A stretch of 64,000 nt of DNA from Loripinus fragilis. Taxonomy: Eukaryota; Mollusca; Bivalvia; Lucinida; Lucinidae. Made by a program: the position numbers and the translations under genes. The stretch is from positions 139,063,549 to 139,127,548 of the forward strand of contig OZ026515.1 of NCBI GenBank assembly GCA_964019695.1, given 5' to 3'. A model generated the notes under the pieces. That model saw only the letters and a list, made by a program, of their open reading frames with translations, did not search any database and was not told where the DNA came from. Positions within the stretch are counted from its first letter, which is position 1, and each line of letters begins with the position of its first letter. Shown here piece after piece: positions 32,666 to 43,485 of this stretch.

Positions 32666-33180
32666 ATGAGAAGGTAGGGGCCTGATGCTTTGGCTGTTTG
32701 TCGGGCCCACCAGGGTTTACCTGTGAGATTTCTTTTGCTCCGGTGTTCAGTTTTATTTATTGTTGAGTCCTTATCTTTGCTTTATCTCCTTTTTATATCT
32801 TATGTTATATGTTCTAGGAGATGATACATTGATAAGTTCGGGGTCTTTCATGCAAACCAAACATCTATGTGTCTTGATCCACATCTGAACTAAGGGGCGA
32901 GGTTGGTGCACCGTTAGCCCTCCAGTAAAATATTTTACTGACCGTTCCAAGGCGGTACTTCTTTTGTGGATATTTTATGTTTTTCTGGCTTGTGTTTGCT
33001 ACGCCTTTGTACGCGTCTGTTTATATGTGCCCTGTGGTCACCTGCTGGGAAAGGGCTGACCTCTTGGCTCTCGTTTAAGGTGTCTTACTGTGAGTTTGTT
33101 ACTTTCCCATTGGTATCCTGGGTCAGGTGTGGTACTTGATTGTATCGATCATGATCTTTGCACCCTTACTTACTTTTATT
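32666..33180 (+). repeat. Penelope 3' end joined to a rep-B copy
   Basis: Directly after the RT come GCCTGATGCTTTGGCTG and CGGGCCCACCAGGG, then TTATCTTTGCTTTATCTCC and the rep-B blocks GAGATGATACATTGATAAG, TATTTTACTGACCGTTCC, GTCACCTGCTGGGAAAGG and GTACTTGATTGTATCGATC. The joint between the RT 3' end and rep-B parallels 44806-44960, where the same RT 3' end joins rep-A. Confidence 0.8.
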
Positions 33181-33189
33181 GTGTCAATT

Positions 33190-34860
33190 TTCTACAGAAC
33201 GGCCAAACCTTTATTTGAAAAGACATTTTATGTCTTAGACTCAGTTGACTCCTCATTTAATGAACATGCTTTATAACTATTTAACCAATTAGTCTCAAAA
33301 ACAGGCAAACCTCCATTTAAGATGATACTTTTACATGCATTTAAGTCCATTGACCACAGAAAGTCCAAAAATAAAATGTGAGTATGATCAGGAAATACCA
33401 CACTCACAAACTGCAGACAAACCCGTGAAATCACAAGGAAGAGCCACACAACAATCATGAGACACCAGGAAGACAAAAAAGCAACGCAACCAGCTCTCTC
33501 TCTCGCTCTCTTCCCCATCAAGATGGTTGCAAAACTAGAATGGACACAAAGTAACGCACAACAAAACATAGAACAATTACAGAAACCCACAATGGGAGTA
33601 ACATTCAACAGCGAATCAACAACAAGCAGACTTTATAGTTTGATTCTTAACTGAGTATTGTATCTTTTATCCAACAGAAAGGCCAAAATCTATTTTGAGG
33701 AACAGGCTCGATGATTATTTTTATTTTTTACAGTTATGAGTGAATTTTAGACCCTATCAGCCTATTGAATCCATATCGCCCTGATGAATGATAGAACTAT
33801 ATTGCGAGACAGGCCTGACTGAGCCAACATTGATTGAGTCTTTAAACTTACTGTCCCCAAAAGGTCAAAATTAAATGGGAGGAACAGGTTTGATTAAATA
33901 ATTTACCCAATTGCCACTGAAAAGCCAAATTTCTTATAAGGAATAGGCTTTATTGGGTCTAAATTGATTGAATCTTTATTCGTTTAGTCTTTAACCATAT
34001 CCCCTCTCTGCGCGCCCCAGAGAGACCAACACTCAGAAATACCAAAAATTGTATCGAGAAACATGCTTTACTGAGTCTTTATTGATTGAGTCTTGATTTA
34101 GTATTTAACCATGCTGGCTCCTAAAAGGCCAAACCTCCACTGGGAAACATCATTGTTAGAGTCCATATTCACTGAGTGTTGGATGAGCTTTAAACCCCAT
34201 TGCCTCCAGAAAGGCAAAACATTTTTGAGGAACAGGCTTGATTAAACTCCAACTTGCTTGAGTTTTGACCGGGTCTTTAATCCTATTATCCACGACTCTC
34301 ACCAGAAATTAAAAAAAACTCTATTAAAGAACAGGCTTGATTGAGTCCAAAAAGATTAGGCCTTAATTAAATCTTTAATCTTATTGTCCGGAAATAGCTA
34401 ACAATTTCATTTAGGAACAGGCTTGATTTAGTTTTTATTGTTTGAGTCTTGGTTGAGTTTTATCTTTCCAGTTGTCCCAGCTGCTTAGTACCGATTTTAA
34501 GCAGGAAACATCCCTACATGAGTGAACAAGTGTTGGCTGGGACGTAAAGCATCAACTTAAGAAAAAACAAACCATTGTCCCCAGAAAGACCAAAACACTT
34601 GTGAGGAAGATGCTAGATGGTGTCTTCCCTGATTTAGTCTCGATTATGTCTTTAAGCCCATTGCCACTAGAAATGCCAAATATCTATTGAGGAACAGACG
34701 TGATTGAGTCTACACGTTTGGTTATTGGTTAAGTCTTTAACATTAACTTCACTGAAAAAGCTTTAAAGCGTCATTGAGGAAAGCCTTAATTGAGTCTTTA
34801 TTAATAAAGGTTTTGACCCCATTGTCCTCATAAAGGTCAACACTATTTTGAGTTTGGACT
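33190..34860. repeat. Degenerate satellite, units of about 60-120 bp
   Basis: A recurring pattern of GAAAGGCCAAAA, TTTGAGGAACAGGCTTGATT, GAGTC(T), TTGATTGAGTCTT and TTAACCCATTGTCC is repeated at least ten times (for example near 33700, 33883, 33942, 34059, 34231, 34330 and 34415). Copies are strongly diverged and variably spaced. It is interrupted by the rep-A copy at 33376-33640. To 35200 the sequence is unrecognised. Confidence 0.8.
33376..33640 (-). repeat. rep-A copy inserted in the degenerate satellite
   Basis: On the + strand it reads GAGTATGATCAGGAAATACC at the left, then CAACCAGCTCTCTCTCTCGC and CAATTACAGAAACCCACAAT. This is the antisense of rep-A, closely matching the copy at 1124-1450, so these two are a recent pair. 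It covers only the 3' half of the family. Confidence 0.85.
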
Positions 34861-35214
34861 TTCTGGGGGCATTAGGGTTACTCATTCCTGACAAGCAGAA
34901 GATTCCATTTCTTATTGTTCATGTCCAATTCAAAGTGTCTATTATCTAATATTTAGGGAATCTGGTCGATTCGTACTGTTCATATTACTTTATATGGGGT
35001 TTCTGGTTGATATATCTAACTTAATTCGCTTGTGGGATGCCACCTCCGACCTTTATTATAGCACATTTTCAGTAAGCATTTAAAAGCGAGTCAAAATGGA
35101 GTTTCGTTGGTGGGCTGATAATGGTCCAAAATTGTATGCTGGATGGGAAAGTGCAAACCGTGATAAGGTGACGCGGTCTTAACTGTTTGTTACGGTTGCT
35201 TTTTAATATACAGC

Positions 35215-35510
35215 ATGCGCGGATCCAGAGAAGGGTACATGGAGTCTGGACCCCCCTGAAAAATAACCAAGATATAGGGTGTCTTAGCAATACTGGTCCG
35301 GGTCTCCTGAATAATCACAAAACTACCAATCTACTATTCAATGTTGGGCCATCATCGGCGCACAAGCGAAACGCCATTTAAATGGCGTTTCGCTTGCGGG
35401 CCGATGATGGCCCGTTTACAATGGCAAATGGATCCTCTCTCCCTCCATCAATTAAAAAAATACATTGTTAAAGTTGGATCCCCTCTGACAAAGCATTCTG
35501 GATCCGTGCA
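35215..35510 (+). repeat. rep-P copy 2, with 68-bp near-perfect palindrome
   Basis: The left end GCATGCGCGGATCCAGAG is an inverted match to the right end CTGGATCCGTGCATG. The middle holds a palindrome at 35346-35413 centred on CCATTTAAATGG; arms of 34 nt pair except for three bases. The 142-codon frame 35341-35769 runs through this palindrome and is not a gene. Confidence 0.85.
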
Positions 35511-35949
35511 TGTCGTTCTTTGTTGCAATTCCCGATACACCTTTTCTTTTGGCAAGGTTCACGTAGACAAAGTGACCCTAGGTGACACTATTGCGCAGGA
35601 TAAACATTGTCATAAGCCACAATTAATTCTCACTTATCTTGTCTCGATGACAGTGGACTATTATCCCTCCTACAATTCTATGAAGACTCGACCATCTATC
35701 ACCCCACCCACAATAAGGCCATTATCCCTACACATCATCAGTAATAATTTCATTGAACTACCGCATTAGCCTTTCAATGCGTACCATAACATTAGAAGAC
35801 AACACAATTTGCATGTTTTAAATATGTTTGGATGATGATAGGGTTTAAACAAACGTTAATCGTTGGATAGCATTTAAGAAAATGGTGTGTTTCATTTACT
35901 GAAGAAAAAATAATAAAAACGTGATTTGTACTAATTTCATTTCATGCTT

Positions 35950-36135
35950 TATCCTTTGCCTACTGGTGACGACTTTTGTCGTCTGCTGATATTTCTCAAA
36001 CAGTTCGGACCCAGGTTAGGCCCAATATATTATGGGGGCCTAATCTGGGTCCTGATTGTTTGACACTCTGATGGTAGGTATTTCTGATTTGTTAAAAATG
36101 ATTTTTAAAAGATCAGCAGATGGCAAAAGCTTGCT
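35950..36135. repeat. rep-G small inverted element
   Basis: GACTTTTGTCGTCTGCTGAT at the left and AAAGATCAGCAGATGGCAAA at the right are inverted. The centre GGACCCAGGTTAGGCCC pairs with GGGGCCTAATCTGGGTCC. The same layout is at 42287-42507. Confidence 0.7.
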
Positions 36136-36359
36136 AATTTTTCCAGCATGCAAACAGTAAGTAAACGTATGCTTCTTGAATTATGGTTATTATATGTATC
36201 AAGTTATTAATCAGTCGAATTTCATATCAGGAAATGCCTTTTTGAGACGTGGATGTGCGTTGTGTGTGGGGGAGGACTGCAATTTACAGCCCTGCATGGT
36301 CTTTAATTTGTACTTAGATGAGTGAACTTTTGTGACTATCATCATTCACGATGGCCAGA

Positions 36360-36590
36360 ACGGCCACTACATAAAAAAAAGAAAAAAAGACATCCCCCAA
36401 CAAAAATAAACAAAACAAAATAAAAACACACAACAACAAGAAAAACAACTACAACAACAAAAACAACAACAGAACCTCCCCCAATAACCAAACAAACAAA
36501 ACAACAGCAAAAATCAAAAACAGATAAAAACAAACAAACACACAAACAAAAAACAAACAAAAAAAACAGCAAATAAAAACGTATGACTGT
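36360..36590. repeat. A/C-rich low-complexity tract
   Basis: About 230 bp of AACAA, AAACA and ACAAAC words with almost no T or G. The - strand frame of 88 codons over it is all V, C, F and L and is an artefact. The rest to 37030 holds no gene; a hairpin-like GGACCCAAGTAAACTGAGTC is at 36754. Confidence 0.85.
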
Positions 36591-37030
36591 AGTTGAAGTA
36601 AAGAGCAAAAAGGCAACATTGTCAAGAATTATTGCCCTTGTTTACTGAACTCAACGAAGGCATCATATTAAATTAACATAGACCCTGTGGAGCTGTGAGG
36701 CTGGGAAGCTTGTATAGGGTCGTGAACATCCTATGAGGTTGGCTGTAGCTCGGACCCAAGTAAACTGAGTCCGAGGCTGTAGACATCCTATACGGCCTAA
36801 CGGCCTAAAGGCGGATTATCCCCCCCACTTTGGGGAAAGTTGGCCCAATGCTCAGTGGGAAAACAAAAATCTGAAGAAAGAAGATAACTTTTCATGCAAA
36901 ATTTTGGGCTAGAGGGGACGCTGAGACATATTTACAAGGAACCAAATTGCCCGATTATACCATAATTCGTTCTAGATAGTAAAAATAAAACAAAACTAAC
37001 TAGACTTCAGTCGTTGGTACACCATCGCAA

Positions 37031-38624
37031 ATACCCGCTTTTGAGCTAACCAAAGCATCTGCAAAGTTTGAATTTGCTACGTCCAACCAGTTAGGGGGAG
37101 ATGCATTTACAAGAAAGTACATTGTTATACTTTTGACCTTGACTTTAGGTCAAGGAAAAACACGAAACGTTGCCTAGTATCCTCTACAACATATGACCTA
37201 TGCATCTGCAAAGTTTGAAGCTGCTATGTCTAACAGTTTAGGAGGAAACGCATTTACAAGAAAAAACTGATTTGACCTTGTCCTTGGGGTCATGGTCATA
37301 TAAAAAATTGCCCTCTACATCATGTGACCTATGGACTGCAAAGTTTGAAGTTGCTATGGCCAATTGTTAATGAGATGCATTACCAAGAAAATACATTATT
37401 TGACCTTGACCCAAAGGTCAAGGGGTCAAGGTCACACAAAATGTTGGCCAGTACCCTCGACTTCATGTGACCTATGCATAAGCAAATTTTGATGTTGCTA
37501 CATCCCATGGTTAAGGAGAAGATGCATTTACAAGAAAAAACATTATTTGACCTTGACCTTGGAGTCAAGGTCACACAAAATGCTGCCCAGTACCCTCGAC
37601 ATCATGTGACCTATGCAACAGCAAAGTTTGATATTGCTACATCCCACGGTTGAGGAGAAGATGCATTTACAAGAAAATTCATTAAATGACCTCACTCGAA
37701 AATTTGCCCAATGCCCTCTACATCATGTGACCTATACACCTACAGAGTTTGAAGTAAATACGTCAAAAGCTTTAGGAGGAGAAGCATTTACAAGAAAATT
37801 CAATATTAGTCCTTTGATCTTGACCTTGGGGTCAAGATCACACGAAATGTTGCCCAGTACCCTCTACATCATGTGACCTATCCAGCTACAAAGTTTGAAG
37901 TTGCTACGTCTAACCCTTTAGGAGGAGATACATTTACAAGAAAATACATTATTTGATCTTTGACGTTGACCTTGGGGTCAAGGTCAAATAAATGTTGCCG
38001 AGTACCCTCTGCATCATGTGACCTATTCAACTACAAAGTTTGAAGTTGCTACGTCAAAAGGTTTAGGAGGAGATGCATTTACAAGAAAATTCAATATTTG
38101 ACCTTAGACCTTGACCTTGGGGTCAAGGTAACACAAAATGTTGCCCAGTACCCTCTACATCATGTGACCTATTCAACTACAAAGTTTGAAGGCCACGTCA
38201 AAAGGTTTAGGAGGAGATGCATTTACAAGACAATTCAATATTTGACCTTTTACCTTGACCTTGGGGTCAAGGTCACACGAAATGTTGCCCAGTACACTCT
38301 ATATCACGTGACCTATTCAGCTACAAAGTTTGAAGTTGCTATGTCTAACCGTGTAGGAGGAGATACATTTACAAGAAAATATATTATTTGACATTTGACC
38401 TTGGGGTGAAGGTCACACGAAATGTTGCCAAGTACCCTCAACATCATGTGACCTATTCACCTACATAGTTTGAAGTTGCTACCTCTAACGGTTTAGGAGG
38501 AGATATATTTACAAGAAACGTGATGGACGGACGTACGCACGGACGGACAGGAGGACGGACGGACGACAGACCGACTTTGACACGAAATTAATATAACCTT
38601 TTTTCTAAAGAAAAAAGCGGGTAT
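37031..38624. mobile_element. 1.6-kb element with 146-bp tandem core, inverted ends and 3' hairpin
   Basis: The left end ATACCCGCTTTT (37031) is the reverse complement of the right end AAAAGCGGGTAT (to 38624). The core (about 37060-38515) is a tandem array whose ATCATGTGACCTAT word recurs at 37868, 38013, 38159, 38303 and 38453, spacing 144-150 bp, with shorter, more diverged units on the left. Each unit includes GCAAAGTTTGAAGTTGCTAC, GGAGATGCATTTACAAGAAA, CCTTGACCTTGGGGTCAAGG and GTTGCCCAGTACCCTC. A GGACGGAC-rich stretch follows (38520-38575), then a hairpin CTTTTTTCTAAAGAAAAAAG. Non-coding. Layout resembles tandem-core, Helitron-associated elements of molluscs, but the inverted ends are also compatible with a DNA transposon. 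Confidence 0.8.
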
Positions 38625-39369
38625 AAAAATGACACTTAGCTTTGTTTATCCAATTTTTGGCCTGGAAACTACCCGTGTCCTGGATGTGGCTTGGGAACAA
38701 AGTTACGTTAATACAATTTCGTGGTAGTTCCTAGGTTTACCACCCGTGTACCTTCATAAGACTTTCTGGACGCGCAGGTTGTTCTGTGTCATTGTTTATC
38801 CACACGCATGCAACAAAACATACGACACAATATCAGAATCGAGTACCCGATCTAGAGTCTGTATTTCATCAACTTGAAGCATTGAACAGCATCTTAAAAT
38901 TTTGTCTGAAGCATGAGTGATGCCCGGAAAACTGCAAGGCATCAGTCATATACCTGTATCAGCAATTATTTTCATGCGCCATTGACAATGGAGATTAAGA
39001 GAAAATGGGTCAGCTACATGTAATAATATCCATGAGAACAAATATTTTTGGCAAATGAAAAAAAAAAGTTCGCCAATACGTTGTTCTTCGTGCATGGTTA
39101 CGGTTAAGGAAAGGTAACCTGTCAGACCAGCTTTGACGGCGCGGCTAAACTCATTATACTATTAAAGAATAGTAACAAAGTGGCTAGGTCTTCCGCTCGC
39201 AGACTCATGAAAGCTGAAAATAGTAACTATCTGTGGAAGTTTATTGATCACATTTTGCAATTAAATATAATTGTCTAAATATAGTAATTATGATGTGCTT
39301 ATTATACTTGAAATAGATCCGATTGAGAGTATGTGGGAAAATGTTCATGCTGACCCAAATGGATTACCT

Positions 39370-39578
39370 ACAGTAAAATCTGTCTTAAGCGGCCACCCAA
39401 AAATAGACAAAACAAAGGTCTTAATGACAGATGGTAGCTTAATGAAGGTCGAAAGTATTGCAGAATGCTCTCGTGGAGCATTCTTCAATACTTTTGATCT
39501 GCATTGAGCGATAGTCGGTCTTCAAAACGAATTTATGGTCTTCTTTTTGCGTGACCGCTTAGGACAGGTTTTACTGTA
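39370..39578. mobile_element. rep-D hairpin MITE, copy 1
   Basis: The ends are TACAGTAAAATCTGTCTTAA and, inverted, TACAGTAAAACCTGTCCTAA. The centre is a hairpin of GTATTGCAGAATGCTC with GAGCATTCTTCAATAC. About 209 bp. Other copies: 45047-45238, 54284-54483 and 59186-59393. The 78-codon frame starting at 39271 reads into it by chance. Between 38625 and 39369 I see no gene. Confidence 0.85.
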
Positions 39579-40159
39579 TTGGATACGATATCTCTGACGT
39601 AGAGGATTACTGTAAACAATGCTTTTAACATGTATATCTCGAATTTCCATGCACGTAGCCTCACTTTATGATGAAGTAAAACAAAATTACGTATGCATAT
39701 AAAATAGATTCCAATATCGAAATTATTCGATATACTCGTACAATACCCCTGGGCATGCTGAAAACAGACGTTTTTTATCATCTTAATTGTACAGCAACAA
39801 CAGTGGCTGCATGCTATGAGCATCTAACCGGAGAACATCTTCGCAACACTGGTCACGCATTCAAACGTATTAGGGGAAAATGGGGCAAGTGGACACCTTA
39901 AGCATTTTCGGGGCCACAAACTGAAAACAAATATCAGGTAGAGTAAAATATGTGTCTTAATTTAAGGACATGCCATTACGAAATTTCTTAGTACGTTCAA
40001 CGTTCTGAATTTCCGTTCCCTATATCAAATTCTGCCTTCCTATATTTCCAATGTTCCCCCAAAATAACCTTTCTTCATCTGACATGTAGATGTCGCTGTC
40101 TCAACTAGTCTTAATCCGACATTTTAACATGCTAATAAGCGAAACTTTACACAAATTTG
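39579..40159. other. No gene seen
   Basis: Unrecognised DNA between rep-D and rep-B. The 96-codon - strand frame at 39533-39823 starts inside rep-D sequence and carries no family motif. Confidence 0.5.
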
Positions 40160-40378
40160 GGTAACTTTGAACTGTGTTTATTTCTGTCTTGCGTTTGCTA
40201 TGCCTTTGTGCGCGTCTGTTTTTATGTGCCTTGTTGTAACCTGCGGGGAAAGGGCTGACCTCTTGGCTCTCGTTTGTGGTGTCTAACTGTGAGTTTGTCA
40301 CTTTCCCATTGGTACCCTGGGTCAGGTATGGTACTTGATTGTATCGATTCCTGATCTTTGCACCCTTACTTACTTTAA
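40160..40378 (+). repeat. rep-B 3' fragment
   Basis: TTCTGTCTTGCGTTTGCTAT, GGGAAAGGGCTGACCTC, GTCACTTTCCCATTGGTAC and GATTGTATCGATTCCTGATC followed by CACCCTTACTTACTTT. Confidence 0.85.
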
Positions 40379-40633
40379 AGCTGTGTTCTTCTCGATTGTA
40401 TCCATGCGAAGAATAACAACAACAATAACAGGTAAAACTGTTTTAATATTTATCACTGGAGAAATGTTGAGCTCAAATTGTGCTTGGAGAAAAGCAAGAG
40501 AAAGTGTATACCAAAAGGATGGCGGCTCAGGTGCTACCTCTTTTAGTGTTAATCCACAATTGTATTTTACAACCTCAAGTTATCTGCCAGTCTATCTTTG
40601 GATGGGTCCACTGTGGCTCAATTTGAGGTTTTT

Positions 40634-41105
40634 CTCTATCTCGGACTATCTGTGAGTGATGAGCCCTTTTCTTCGCATCATCATAGTGTATTGATTAGAT
40701 TAGATTGTTTCTCTGTGATGATACAATGCAAGTTAGAAAGCCTCCATGCCAGCTTAACATTTTTTTGTGTTTAACAACACAGACTCTGGGGCATATATTT
40801 GGTACCAGTAAAATCTTGTGGCTTATGTTGTTGTCAGTTCTAAGGCAGAGGTTCTGTTGTTGTTGATTTATTGGTTATTGTTGCTCCCATTTATGTGGGG
40901 GTTGTATCTTCGGTCATTGCTTTGTTATTCCGTATCTATTTCCTTCTAGTTTTGGTATCATCTTGATGGGGAAGAGAGAGCTGGTTGTTGTACTTTAACT
41001 GTCATCCTGATGCCTTGTGACATTCAGTGTTCTGTGGCTCTTCCTCACGGAGCCGTGGGTTAGTCGTGATATTTACTGATCATACTCACTCATTTCTATT
41101 TACTG
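40634..41105 (+). repeat. rep-A, full-length copy
   Basis: All rep-A blocks are present from TATCTCGGACTATCTGTGAG to ACTGATCATACTCACTCA. The last block is doubled (TATTTACTGATCATACTCAC appears twice at 41069 and 41098), a short tandem duplication. Afterwards CTTCTTTTTAG is followed by unrecognised sequence into which the 41244 element has inserted. Confidence 0.85.
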
Positions 41106-41241
41106 ATCATACTCACTCACTTCTTTTTAGATGTACATGGGTACTGTCTGCGTCTTATTGATGCCAGTGTGAAGGCTCATCCCATTCTTTCATGTTTGGC
41201 TATGTTGCTCATTGATGAGACCCGTTCTCATGTGTATCAAC

Positions 41242-42160
41242 TATACTCCTCAAAATAATTGAAGGAACAAAACTATCAATTATAACATTGATGCATTTTG
41301 TGTAGAACGTATTTCGAAAACCTATTTTACGATCTAGCCTAAATTTTTCAGACATCTTTGACGCCTTATTGCCAAGTGAAACAGCAAAAAGAAAGTGGTA
41401 GAAAATGTTACTAACAAGGATTTTTTGTCATTTTAAAGTTTGCCCTGAATGTATTGGAATGTCATTTTTTGTGTGTGATCCATGGGCCACAGAACTGCAT
41501 GAAATGAATGAAAAGTGCTTTTAGATGCTGAAATCTCTGTTTTCGCATGATTTTATGGTGTTTTAATCCCGTTGATACCATCCACCTCTTCCTGTGAGAG
41601 AAAATTGCCCCGTTTGGCTGTGGCGTAATGGCCAGACTATAGATTCAGACAACTGGTTTTGGCGTTTGTCTGTGGCAATATTTAAATGATTCGTCGGGAC
41701 ATCTTTCTAACATACAACGGTAAAGAATAACGATTGAAAATCTGATTCTTGATGGCCAAGTACACACATTGTTTACAGATAACCAAACAATGTCAAAACT
41801 CCATTGTCAGAGATGAAAATGCTTTCTTCCCAGTATATTGAAACAGTTTGAAGATTTTTTTTACATGTAAGCTAAACTGTTTAAAACAATGTTTAATTTG
41901 GTATCACTTTCATTCTACTCGAACGACCACAGAAGAATTTCTTTACCCCACCCACTGCCTTTTGAAAGTGTGTTTTTGAGGGTATGTGCATTTGAGACAC
42001 AATTATGGCAGAATTAGGCATGGGAATCATTAATAATGCTGCTTGATTTATGGGCATAAAGCATATAAATATTTGGGCCAAGTTATACAGAATTTAAATG
42101 TTTGAGATAATTATACTCGCATTCTAAAATCTTGGTCCTTTAATTATTTTGAGGAGTATA
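41242..42160. mobile_element. 915-bp TA-flanked non-autonomous element
   Basis: The left end at 41244 reads TACTCCTCAAAATAATTGAA and the right end, reverse-complemented from 42158, reads TACTCCTCAAAATAATTAAA. TA is duplicated on both sides. The TIR is about 25 bp. Tc1/mariner-type. No transposase frame. The GTGTATCAAC | CATTTGTGTT flanks would join across a single TA. Confidence 0.88.
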
Positions 42161-42286
42161 CATTTGTGTTCTTGTTGTGAAATACAATGTTTAATTACTT
42201 CATCATAGGCAATGGTGTGTCCGTGTCCTAGAGATCACATTTATGTTCCATCTTTCTCCACCTAAGGTTAAAGGGAGAATTTTAAC

Positions 42287-42507
42287 CCTTAAAGCGCCAA
42301 GAAAAAATGCATCTAAAAATGCCATCTGCTGAAATCGTCTGCTGCAAATAATTGCTTAACATTACTGACGAATTAAGTATAGAAGCAAACAGCATGGACC
42401 CAGAACAGAGACTGGGTCCACAATGTTTGCCAAAGAGACTTCTTAAACATTTCAGCAGACGAGAAAAGCAGACGACTTTTGTTGCGATTGGCGCATTAAG
42501 GGTTAAT
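42287..42507. repeat. rep-G small inverted element, copy 2
   Basis: CCCTTAAAGCGCCAAGAAAA at the left and, inverted, CCCTTAATGCGCCAATCGCA at the right. Inner words CATCTGCTGAAATCGTCTGC and CAGCAGACGAGAAAAGCAGA are also inverted. The centre GACCCAGAAC / ACTGGGTCCA forms a hairpin. Confidence 0.75.
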
Positions 42508-42844
42508 ATACATTTTTATAACTTGTAATTTCATCTATAATCATTCAGCTTCAATCGGGAGCCGCCCATAATTACTCTGGTGAATAAGCGTAATATGAAC
42601 ACCCCTGATTGTATCCTGCATGTATATCCTGGGCGTACCCGACCCTGACAGTATGTCTGATATATTGACCTCTCAATGTTAACCTGTGCTTCTTATGATG
42701 TCAGCCTAGTACAAGTATTTATGACAGATAAAAAGTCATTTTTTATTAATTTCATGAATTGATTTCAAACAGGAATCTAAATATTCAAAGACTTTATATA
42801 GGTTGTGCACATTCTACTTTGGACATAAACAAACGGTCTCAGTG

Positions 42845-42985
42845 AATCGTCCATCTGTCCACAATTAGCCGTTTTGTCCAACACTACGACAACAAAATGA
42901 TTATTTCACTTTGTCTTAAGTGAAATAATCATTTTGTCGTCGTAGTGTTGGACAAAACAGCTGATAGACAGATGGACGAATCGTT
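42845..42985. repeat. Long foldback with short spacer
   Basis: CGTCCATCTGTC, TTAGCCGTTTTGTCCAACAC and TACGACAACAAAATGATTAT, then TTTCACT, are followed after about 7 bp by their reverse complements. Arms are about 65 bp with few mismatches. The same word set (GTCCATTAGCCGTTTTGTCC and ACTACGACAAC) appears a third time at 43020-43075, next to the rep-I element. Confidence 0.85.
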
Positions 42986-43078
42986 CATCTGTGCATCAGT
43001 CGTTTTGTCCAACACTCTCAGTGCTTAGTGAATTATCCGTCTGTCCATTAGCCGTTTTGTCCAGCACTACGACAACAA

Positions 43079-43278
43079 AACAATTATTACACTGTTTCTT
43101 ATTTATTTTCTTATTTCGGGTAGATCACTTCACACTAAATTTTACTGTTGAGCTGCGTATCAGGTGATCCCATATTCTCAATCTTGAACTTAAGGGGTTT
43201 TCTGTGGTCATTTTCATGAAAGATGAAACGGGTTTTCACCATTTATTACAAAAGAGAATTGGCAGACACGTATTGTGT
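43079..43278 (+). repeat. rep-I element, copy 1
   Basis: ACAAAACAATTATTACACTG, GGTAGATCACTTCACACTA, GAGCTGCGTATCAGGTGATC, GGTCATTTTCATGAAAGATG and GGCAGACACGTATTGTG match 45542-45741 block for block. The 97-codon frame starting at 43223 is partly this repeat. Confidence 0.8.
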
Positions 43279-43394
43279 AGCTCAAAAACGATGCGTGGAG
43301 CACAGCTTCTTGTTGTATTTTGGCGGCCTGATAGACAGGTCTTGTAATATCCACGTACACATCACTGATTTAGATAACACAACTAAGATAAGAA

Positions 43395-43485
43395 GAGCGC
43401 ACTGGCTCAATTGCTCAGTGGTAGAGTATTCTGCGAGAGGTCGTTGCCTCGAGCATCATAGCCACTGTGTCGTGTCCGTAAGCAA
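43395..43485 (+). repeat. tRNA-like sequence, degenerate (SINE-type head)
   Basis: GCGCACTGGCTCAATTGCTC then AGTGGTAGAGTATTCTGCGA gives a tRNA D-arm/A-box-like stretch with TGGCTCA partly doubled. The expected B box (GGTTCGAATCC) is reduced to CTCGAGCATCA. It cannot form a proper T arm, so I do not call a functional tRNA. From 43486 to 44170 no gene is visible. Confidence 0.5.

Noticed and set aside
35341..35769. A 142-codon + strand frame
   Set aside because: Its first third is the rep-P palindrome; the rest has no motif and no splice support.
36342..36608. An 88-codon - strand frame rich in V, F, L and C resembling a membrane segment
   Set aside because: It is an A/C-only low-complexity tract read backwards.
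37060..38515. A CRISPR-like or other regularly spaced repeat
   Set aside because: The units are contiguous 146-bp tandem repeats without unique spacers, in eukaryotic DNA, inside a transposable element.
43395..43485. A possible tRNA gene
   Set aside because: The A box is recognisable but the T arm and B box are not; no closed cloverleaf can be drawn.
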